Source of the DNA: Undaria pinnatifida
Taxonomy: Eukaryota > Sar > Phaeophyceae > Laminariales > Alariaceae
Assembly (NCBI GenBank): GCA_012845835.1
Contig: JABAKD010000019.1
Span: 9,659,584 to 9,723,583, forward strand
Reading direction: 5' to 3'
DNA: 64,000 bases
Shown here piece after piece: positions 1-10,300 of this stretch. Numbering within the stretch: position 1 is the stretch's first letter; each line of letters starts with the position of its first letter. The translations under genes were made by a program, and so were the position numbers. A model generated the notes under the pieces. That model saw nothing but the letters and a program-made list of their open reading frames with translations, had not been told where the DNA came from and did no database searches.

Positions 1-90
1 AACATATAACAAACAAATATACCGGTCGGGTCACTGCTCTCATAGAAAGTTGATTCCTCGTCATTGTTGCAGGGTCATCTAAAAAAAAAG

Positions 91-350
91 ACCGCGTGCT
101 CCGCTAGAGGTGCGCCACTTTTTCTCTGAGGTTTCCTCCGTTTGGGAGCTCAAGACCTTCTCCCGGAAACTGATTTAGGAGAAAATAAAACTGCTACACC
201 GGGTGAAAAGCCCCATATATATGGCCTAGGTACCACAACGAGAATCGTTCAAAAAAACGGCGCATTCCCGACGATTTTGGGTCAAGCGAGCCCCTTCATT
301 CAGAAACCGTTTCAGACCGAAAGTGCATCCTCTATCGTAGCAGCATGCGT
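91..350 (+). mobile_element. R1 MITE copy
   Basis: The left end resembles CGTGCTACGATAGAGGTGC and the right end is its inverse (CTCTATCGTAGCA). The inside carries family blocks: TTTGGGAGCTCAAGACCT, ACTGCTACACCGGGTGAAAA, GGCCTAGGTACCACAACGAG, GACGATTTTGGGTCAAG and CATTCAGAAACCGTTTCAGA. There is no open reading frame, so it is non-autonomous. Confidence 0.75.
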
Positions 351-496
351 CCGTACTCCTACGGCATGATGAGGAGATTTTGTTGTTTTTCGTCCACGGC
401 TGTCATGGTAATAAGCGCCTAGCCTTCCTTTTTGGTTTACGGTGCACAGCATTGTCCCACTGGAAGGTGGCACTCAACTGATCCTTGCGGGATGAC

Positions 497-722
497 GACC
501 CATGCTACGATGGAGGCGTACCACATTTTTTTCTGAGGCGCTTTCCTCAGTTTGGGAGCTCAAGACCTCTCCCAATAACTGGTTTGGAGAAACGATAAAA
601 ACTGCTACCGGATTGGCTTAGGTATACAACACGGTATCTTCCGGACTGTTTTAAGTCAAGGAGTCCCGTGTTTGAGGGAAAAAAAATCGGCAAAAAGTGC
701 TCCCTCCATCGTAGCACGCGTC
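497..722 (+). mobile_element. R1 MITE copy, internally shortened
   Basis: Ends are CATGCTACGATGGAGG and CCTCCATCGTAGCACGCG. It retains the GGGAGCTCAAGACCTCTCCC block and AAACTGCTACCGGAT but has lost part of the middle. Confidence 0.7.
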
Positions 723-769
723 TGCCGAGGTGGAAAACGCACGCTCTGGGATTTGTACGGCCTCTATTG

Positions 770-1170
770 TCGTTTCTGAAAGGATCCGAGCGGGCATTTT
801 AGTTGCTCGCTCGTGAAAGGATCCGAGCCCGCTCGTTCAATTATCTCCATATCGTGAAAAGATCCGAGCGCGCCCATTCAATTATTCGTTCGTGAAAACA
901 TCAGAGCGCGCACTCAATGTAACCAATGGTCAACATGACCCGAGGGCTCAGCAAATTTTATCGTTCGTCAAAGGATCCCAGCGCTCATTCAATCTTGTCG
1001 TTTCGTGAAAGGATCCCAGCGCGGATTCAACTTCGTCGTTCACATGAAAGGATCTATTCGCGCGTCCAATTGTTCTCGTCCGCGAGAGGGGATTCGAGCG
1101 CGCTAATTCAATTTTTTCCTTCGTGAAAAGGATTCGATTGGTTATGAAAGGTGATCCGAGCGTTCATTCA
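770..1170 (+). repeat. Tandem repeat, unit about 40-50 bp
   Basis: Roughly nine imperfect units of TTCGTGAAAGGATCCGAGCG followed by CGC and CATTCAATT-type spacers. Unit length varies. The array ends about 55 bp before the GT47 exon at 1226. Confidence 0.8.
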
Positions 1171-1225
1171 AATTGACGACATGCTGAGCCACACACGCTT
1201 GTCTTTTTGGTCTCTGGACGCGCAG

Positions 1226-1342
1226 GTTTTGCTTTTGTCCGAGGGGTGACTCGGCATCCAGCCGGCGAATCTTTGACGCGGTGTCGGCCGGGTGCATCCC
1301 GGTTCTCACCCAAAAAGAAGGCGGCGTTCTTCCTTTCTTGCG
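1226..1342 (+). CDS. GT47 gene A, exon with FCFCPRGD and GCIPVL motifs
   Basis: 117-nt internal exon between an acceptor ending cgcag (1221-1225) and a donor G|GTAGGA at 1343. It begins with one base completing a codon and ends two bases into a codon (CG|). It encodes FCFCPRGDSASSRRIF, DAVSAGCIPVL and, near its end, LPFL. By eye it shares 31 of 39 residues with the exon at 50356-50472. This is the nucleotide-sugar-binding core of GT47 enzymes. Confidence 0.8.
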
Positions 1343-4300
1343 GTAGGACCCAGGATGCCGTAGGGGGTGCACGTACTACGGAGTCGTTCTATGGTAGCCC
1401 CCCCCAACTTTTCTTTAACGACATCGCCGGTTTTCAAACCAACAACGTAACTCCTGAAAAAGGTGCCCATCGCCCCCCCGACGTCATCGTTTGACCGTGC
1501 TTTGCAAACAAGAAAATATGTTATGCCTTTGTTTTTCATAGCATCCTTCCGTCGTGTCGAGCAGCCATGAAACGCCCGCTAAAGAATCGCTGTTTTTTGG
1601 GCAGGCTATATGGTAGAATTAATCTACGATAGAGGTTAACACTTTTAGCCCGAAACGGTTTATGAAGGACGGGCTTTCCTTAACCCAAAGAAATCGTCCG
1701 AATTTCGTGTTTTTCTCGCATTCTTCGTTTTGAATACCTAGGCCATGGGATGTTTTCATCCGTAGTATTGTAGCAGTTTTTTTTTTTTCCCCCTGAATCA
1801 GGTTTTTGGTTGAGAAGGACATGTCTTAAGCTCCCAAAATTGAGGAACCCCAGAAAAAACGTGGCATTGCACACACACCTCTATCGTAGCACGCTGCGTC
1901 TGAAAACAAAAAGCGCTAAACGTGGATGGCGTTTGACCTATTCACGACGATTTCGGGTTAAGGAGCCAAAAAAATACGTCAATCAGAAACAAAAAATAGC
2001 CAAAAAAAAGGTTTACCTTTCGTAGAGTCTCGGGAACGCGTGTTCATATTCTGTGCGAGATAAACTGTTTGCGAGCGTACCGCGCAAACTGCGAAAAAAA
2101 GGTGACATTGCGCTTTGTGCAGTTTCTCGGTTCACAGGGAACAACGCTAGTCATGACGGGTTTAGCGAAAAAGTGCTGACATCCTACGCCCCGACGCATG
2201 GCCCGGTTGGGGTGGGCATGCCACCAGTTTGTTTCCGAGGCTCTTCACTCGAGACCAAGGCTATCACGGTATTAGTAGGGGGGATGTTACGGTGGTGTTA
2301 TGATGATGTTATGATGATGTTATGATGAGTTATGGTGATATTATTATGATGTCATGATGGTGTTGTGATGGTGTTATTATGATATGTTATGATGGTGTTA
2401 TTATGATATGTTATGATGGTGTTATGATGATGTTATGATGATGTTTTGATGATGCTATGATGATGTTATAATCATGTTTTGATGATGCCAAGATGATGTT
2501 ATGATGATGATGCTATGATGGTGTTATGACAAGTTATGCTGATGTTATGACGATGTTATGATGATGTTATGATGATGTTATGGAGCTATGATGATGTCAC
2601 GGTGATGTTTTGGTGGTGTTATTATGATGTTATTATGATGTTATGATGATTTTATGATGACGTTATGATGGTGTTATGATGATGTTATGAAGGTGTTATG
2701 ACGGCGTTATGATGATGTTATGATGATATTTGGTGGTGTTATGATGATGTTATGATGACGTTATTATGATGTTATGATGGTGCTATGATGATGTTATTGT
2801 GATGCTATTATGATGTTATGATGATGTTATGATGATGTAATGTTGGTGTTATGATGATGTTATGATGATGCTATGATGGTGTTACGATGGTGTTATGATG
2901 GTGATATTATGATGTTATGATGATGTTATGATGACGTTATGATGTTGTGATGATGGTGTTATGATGGTGTTATGACGGCGTTATGATGATGTTATGACGA
3001 TGTTTTGGTTGTATTATGATGATGTTATGATGACGTTATTATGATGTTATGATGGTGCTATGATGATGTTATGATGATGTTACTATGATGTTATGATGAC
3101 GTTATGATGATGGTATGTTGGTGTTATTATGATGTGATGATGATGTTACGATGATGTTTTGATGATGTTATGATGGCGTTATGATGATGTTATTATGATG
3201 TTATGGTGGTGTTATGATGATGTTGTGATGGTGTTATGATTGTGTTATGATGGTATTATGATGATGTTGTCATGATTTTGTGATGCTGTTATGATGGCGT
3301 TATGATGATGTTATGATGACGTTGTGATTACGTTATGAGGATGCTATGATGTTATGACGGTATTATAGTGATGTGATGATGATATGATGGTGTTATGGTG
3401 ATGTTGTATGATGTTATTATATGCCCATCTGTTTACTGCCGGGTCTGAGCTATCATATCATATCATGTGATATCATATCATATCATATCATATCATATCA
3501 TATCACATCATATAATATCATATCATATCATATCATATCATATCATACCATACTCGTACGAGTGACCCTGTACCTCACTGACCGCGCGTGCTACGGTAGA
3601 GGTAGCACTTTTCGCCTGAAACGGTTTCTGAATGACTCAAGACACTCCTTAACCCATAATCGTCGGAAACAGGCCATTTTGTTTTGCGCGACTCTCGTTG
3701 TTTACCTAGGCCATGGGATTTTTCACCCGGAATAATGTATCAGTTATTTGTTTTCCCATGAAAGCAGTTTTTCGGTTAAGAACGCCGTTTCTTAGGCTCC
3801 TGAAATGAAGAACCCCAGAAAAAAACGTGGTGCGCCTGACCCAGCAAAACTTTAGGCAAACTTTTGTAGCAGCGTAGATTACCATTCCGCTGCTGCAGAT
3901 TCATGTGTCGCTAAAATAGAAAAAATAAAAACGAAAGCCCAAGGCCGCAATAAAAAAACAGTGGGGGTCACTGGCGCGAGTAAGCCGCGAGGTACTGCAA
4001 CAAGAGAAGGCTCTAAAGGCGACCCCCCCTAGTACCGTAGCCTTAGTCTCGAGGAGGACTGTATCCTCTCCCTCAATACCCTTGATTTGGCGCGTGCTAC
4101 GATAGAGGTGCGCCATTTTTTTTTTAGGTTTCCTCAATTTGGGAGCTTTAGAGCCCCCAAATCCCTCCCTATTCTAAATTCAAGTAAAATTGTCCCCAAA
4201 AAGAGGTTCCAGTTGTGAAGGGGTTAAAACCTCTCCCAAAGTCCGATCTGGAGAAAAAGAAAACTGCTACCGGACGAAAAATCCCATGCCCTAGGGATGC

Positions 4301-7300
4301 ACACAACAAGAATGATGGGAAAAAAAAGCGTAGTTTCCGACGATTTTTGGCCAAGGACACCCGTCATTCAGAAAACATTTCAGACGAAAAGCGCTACACT
4401 CTATCGTAGCATTCGCCATTTCGAAAAACGTGAACGTGCTAGACCCGACTAAACGCAATCTCATGCCCCCTCAGGTATGGGAAAAAGTCCGACGAATTTA
4501 GGGTTCAAGAAGCCGCGCGCCATTTAGAAAACGGTGTAGCCAAAACGTGCACCGCCCTCTATCGTGGCACTCGTCGCGCTAGTCGATTGACCATTGGCCA
4601 TACGCACATGCCACGACAAAGGTAGCGATTTTCGCCTGAAACGGTTTCTGAATGACTCAAGACACTCCTTAACCCAAAATCGTCGGAAATAGGTAACTTT
4701 TTTTGCATGATTCTCGTTGTATGTCTAGGCAACGGGATTTTGGCATCCGGTAGCAGTTTTATTTTGCTCCAAATAAGTTTTTGGGAGAGGTCTGAAGCTC
4801 CCAAACTGAGGAGAACCTCAGGAAAAAAAGGGGTGCATCTCCATCGTAGCACGCGCCCATAGACATCCCACTTCCTAGACGCGGAGCAAGTGCCACCACG
4901 GGGGTCAGGGAGTGCGCTGTGATGATCGCTCTATATCACTTTCTGAATTCCACCCGGGGGGGTTCGAGGCCACTCGCGTGAGTGACTCGTACAGCCCTCT
5001 AGACTTTGTCGCCCTATTTCGTGAAAAATAACACGCCACCACAGCTCGAACATTTTTATTTTCGCCTCGGCTCGGGACGGATTCCACGTGTACGACAGAG
5101 ACATATATATAGAGCTCTGCTAATAACAATGCTGAACTGCGCTCCCCCTCGTCACCTCGAGGGGCGTTCCACGTCACACCCACACTGACTTCGAGAAGAA
5201 TGACAAGCGCAATCCCACGCATCAATCCCAACGAAACGGCCCAGCAGGTGTAGAAAATAGCACTCGCCATTCGAGAGCGTCAGTGGGTATATGTTTCTCA
5301 CGAGGTGAGGAGCCTCGCCGACGCGTGCTACGATAGTGGTATTCCGCTTTTTTTCTTAGGTTCCTTAATTTGGGAGCTGACGCGTGCTGCGATAGAGATG
5401 CACCAGTTTTTTTCAGAGGCTTCCTCAATTTCGGAGCTTAAGAACTCTCCTCCCAAAAACTGATTTGTTGGACAAGAAAAAATAAACTGTAACCGGACGA
5501 AAAATCCCATGGCCTAGGTACACGATGACAACCAGGATTTTTTTTTTCGCGTGTTTCCGACGATTTTGGTTGGGTCAAGGAGCCCCGTCATTCAGAAACA
5601 ATTTCATGTCGAAAAGTGGTGCGCTTTTATCGTAGCATTGGTCAGCTTAAGACCTCTCCCAAGAACTGACTGTGGGAGAAAAAATAAAGCTGCTACCGCC
5701 GGATGAAAAATCCCATGTCGTAGGTACACGACGAGAATCATGAAACAAAATTAGGTCGATTTCGGCCCATTTTGGGTTAAGGAGCCCCGTCATTCGGAAA
5801 ACGTTTCAGACGAAAAGTGCTGCCTCTATCGTAGCTCGCGTCCGCTAGGGGATACATACTTTCGATAAAAAAGCCCCCATCCCAGCCTACGGTGTAGGGG
5901 GGCGGGGGGGCGGGGCGTACTCAATTGTTGCTTGCCTTAGAGTCAGTTGACCGCTGACCATGCATCCGTTTCGAGACGAAGCACAAAAAAGCCCGATCCC
6001 GGGCTAACGTGTAGGGGGTCTCTTCTGGGGCGCTTTTTTTTTTGCACAGTTAGTGGCATCGGAGTCACTCGAGCGCGAGTGACCACGCTCTATTCCTTTC
6101 CAGTCTCGAGCTTTCGCTTTCGCTTTTTTTTTTTTTTTTTTTTTTCTTCTTGTTTATTCACTTTTTTCGATATGAATCCTGCAATGGAATTGGAACGCTA
6201 CGCTGCACTCTGAAAAAGCAGTTTTGTCCGTGAGGTACATTGAGAGTCAGTCGTGTGGTATTAATAGTGGTGAAAACCCGGTAGCGAAAAAGGGGGTAAT
6301 AGCATTCATTAGCCAATATTAACACCCCCCTACCTGACGTAGCCTTGGTGCAGGCTGTTACGATAGAGGTACCTCTAGCGTAACGCCCACCTCCGGGATG
6401 AAAATAACGGGGGAGTGCGAAATGCTACACGAAGGCCGTTTTTTTTTGCGGCTGAGAGGCGCTCACCACGCGAGTGTCCTGTACCGAGTGGGGCGTTTTG
6501 GATTCGCGAAGGTATTTACTCACCGCCACACAACCCCTACTGACGCGTGTTACGTTAGAGGTATACCTTTTTTTGGCTTTTTTTTCTGAATGACGGGGCT
6601 CCTTAACCCAAAATAGTCGGAAATCGACCATTTTATTTCTTGCGTGGTTCTGTTCGTGTACCTAGGCCATGGGATTTCTCATCCGGTAGCAGCTTTATTA
6701 TTTGTCTCCCACAACGAGTTTTTGGGGGAGTTCTTGAGCTCCCAAATTAAGGAACACCCCAGAAGAACAAAACGGCGTGCACCTCTGTTTTTTTTAGCAC
6801 GCGCGTCTACTCTACTCCAACGTACTCCCCCGAATCAAGGAACACCCCAGAAAAAAAAAAACGGTGTGCACCTCTGTTTATGCAACACGCGCGTCTACTC
6901 TACCTCAACCTGCTCCAACCGAGCCATGTCTAAGTTTATACCTCAAGCGCTCTTTGTGAGGTGCGTCCAGCCATTATTCGCGTGAGTGTCCTCCCTCCTA
7001 TTGGCGGCCGTGAAAGTGGGGGTGCCCCCTACCTTAGCCTTTTTGTCTGTAATACCATAGTTTCCTTGGTCAGTCATACAATTGCAACACTGTTGGTGAA
7101 TTCAGCTATTATACCAGCAACACCCTGTTGTTCCACCCACCTACCTTAGCTTTTTTGTCTGTAATACCATAGTTTCCTTGGTCAGTCATACAATTGCAAC
7201 ACTGTCGGTGAATTCAGCTATTATTATATTAATACCAGCAACACCCTGTTGTTCCACCCACCGCGTAATGTTTTCGCTTGTCTCTTGGCCGAACATCTTC

Positions 7301-10300
7301 TTTTTGTAGCCCTCGTCCACGCGCTGCGGGGCTTTTTGCCTCGAACACAGCCGTCGCGTAGGAGAGCTTAACTGAAAGATGAAAATGTCACCATTTATTT
7401 TTTCATCAGGTATTCCGTTTGGCTTCCTCTAGCAAAACCTGGGATGCCCGTATATTCCGTGTATTAGCACTTGGCGAGGAGAGTGGCGGCGACTGCCGTA
7501 GTGTTTGCGTTTAGTCGATCACCATGCTTGACGCGTGCTACGATAGCAGTACCGTGCCACATTTTCGACATAATATTTTTCTGCATGGGACGGGCTTTTA
7601 AACCCAATATCGTCGGAAAATGGTCGTTCCTGTTTTGCGTTTTTTTTTTTTTACCTACCCTAGGCCATGCATGGGTTGGGAGCGATCGGGATCACTTTCA
7701 GTTTACTCAGAATATCTCAATTTTTGGGATGAGGTACCCGTAAATAAATTATTTATGCACATACTGAATTCCACAGATGTATGGATTTGTCCCCCTCAAA
7801 TTGATGCGGGTTATATGTAGTTTCCGCGCGCAGAACAAGGCTGAACGTTGTAGTCCTGTTGACGCTGGCACTAGCAGGAGACCTGTGTCCTTCATGAGGG
7901 TATAGACGCCCCGTAACACGCGCGCTATGGAAGTATCACACGCAGCTTGCAAAGCTGAGTTTCGATCAAATTCCTCTTTGGTCGATCTCACACACAGCTG
8001 AAGTGTATTTTTTCCTTTAAGTATAATAGAAGGGTTCCTCAAGCAACCTCCCTCAGAAGGCAGAAGAAAAAAATGCAACTTGATTTCACCCCGCGAGGAA
8101 TGTGTCGCTTAGTGGATTACAAATAATTTTGTTAAGATGTCTGTATTGATCACCGGGCGAGTGGTTCGCAACCAAAAATAAATTAAAAACAATGTTGCGA
8201 TGGTTTCTTGTTCGTTTGATCGATCGTGCCAGGACTGGGCTGAACTACTCCGAATTCGCCGTGGTAATGGAATCGGGCGCCTTCGACACTACGGAAAGCG
8301 TCAAGGGCATCGTCAGGGAGCTCTCCCTAAGGTACTTATTTGGCTTGTTCGGTCCTGTGGACGCGTGCCATTTCTGCCGATTCGATTTTGTTTCTGACGC
8401 ACAGGGCTTGCCAACGAGCATGTAATATACCCAATACCGATCGTTGTGTTATACAACCAGTGTTGGTTTCTTCATCACTGGGCCATGCGATTCTTTAGCC
8501 GCGAGATTTTTTGTTTCACATTATGATTTTTCGAAATGAGTTCGTTAAAAATGAGTGAAAGGTGACTCATGATATGTACGGTGAAAAGTAGTGAAAGGTG
8601 CGCCATTTTTTTTTTTGCGTCCACGGAGGGTGTGGGTGCTTGAGTAGCTCTATAATTTTATAAGTCACCCAAAAGTTGACTTGATAATAGAGCACGAAAA
8701 ATATAAACTGAAAAGTGCAACCAGATGACCGAACCCATGCATGGCCTAGGGTAGCAAAACAAATGGTATTGCTAGACCTATGCGACGATAGGGGGGAGTA
8801 GAGCTTACCACTTATTCGAGACGATGGTTGACGCACACTGTGCGTACGAGACGAAGGGGGATTCACGGTACATTGGACTCGTGCTACGATAGAGGAAGCA
8901 CTTTTTGTCTGATTTTTTTTCTGAATGACGGTTCCTTAACTCATAGTCGTCGGAAGTACGCCATTTGTTTTGGGATGATTCTCGTTGCATACCTAGACTC
9001 TGGGATGTTTCACCCGGTAGCTGTTGTAATTTTCTCCAAATCAGTTGTTGGGTTAAGAATGCCGTGTCTTAAGCTCCAAAAGTGAGAGGTCTCATAAAAT
9101 AAATGGTGCACCTCTATCGTAGCACGCGTCATTGGTTGTTGCGATTCATTAGGTTAGGGTTGGGGTTAGAGTATATGTATAATTTAAAGAGCACGTCAAT
9201 CATTTTCTCGAAAAAGCGGTAAGGTACCCTCGTAGGGAGATCACTTCTGTTGGCTTTGTTTTGGCAGCAGTGGCTTGGGCTGACTCGCGCGATTAACTCA
9301 TCGTTCCTTCGCTGTCTTGAAAGCGCCCGTCCTGTTTCAAGTTTGCGACATCAATTAGCTATGTCATGGTAAGCTACGCTGCGCCAAACAAGATCGACGA
9401 AAGGTGTTTCAATCCGCGACATGCGGAGTTACTCGTCCGAGTGGCTCCATCCCGCACGCTAGGGAAAATGGGTCCCTCTACCGTAGGCTTGGACCGCAAA
9501 AAGAAATGAGATTCCGGCGAACGATTTTGAGCTAAGGCGCGAGGAGCCCCGTCATTCAAAAAAAAATATTGGTCCAAAATATGCTACTACTACCTTTAAT
9601 CGTAGGATGCCCTCCCCGTTGTTAAGAGAAGACCTGCGCCAGAACCTCGTTCGAGGGGGCGTCGCCCCGACACACACACTATGGTTCCTTAAAAGGACAC
9701 CACCTATAGTAGTTGATCGGGAGCTGATCGTTCGTTCCGTCGGCCGCCAGCTGGTTCGTCGGACCGGTAAATATATAGCGATTTGCACGCATTTCGATGT
9801 GGATCGATCGCCTCGTCGGCCGTGGTACGACCGGCCAATCGATAGGTCCTGAAAAGCCTACGTCAGCAGAGCGGTGAACGCACGTTCGTTGAATGGTTGA
9901 CTCGTTGGCTCGTTGGTTCGTTAGTGCTGCAACCCCTACTGCGTGCTTGGTGTGCGCGATGTTTGTCTGGTGAGGGGGAAAACTGAAAACCCGACATGCT
10001 CCGTCCGGGCATTTTTTTTTCTTCACACTTGTACTTTCCAGCTTCTGGACAAGCCGTGGTCCTAGGTGTCGTCCCTTCTCCCCCCCGGTTCTTGCCTTCA
10101 ACTGTTTTATCGCGCATAGGTTTCAGCAATCCCACTGCTCGTCGATTTTCATCAAATGTTGCTAATTCACGCTCTCGCGCTTTCCACAGGTAAATGTGTG
10201 CACAACAAAAAGCCCCTACGAATTTATACGAGTAAGCACTCAATATCTCACCCGAAACACGAATTCGAAGATATTCATTCGCGCAACCCAGACCAAAAAG

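Noticed and set aside
3421-3735. 104-residue frame with Ile/Ser/Tyr/His repeats
   Set aside because: Translation of the CATAT microsatellite joined to an R1 MITE.
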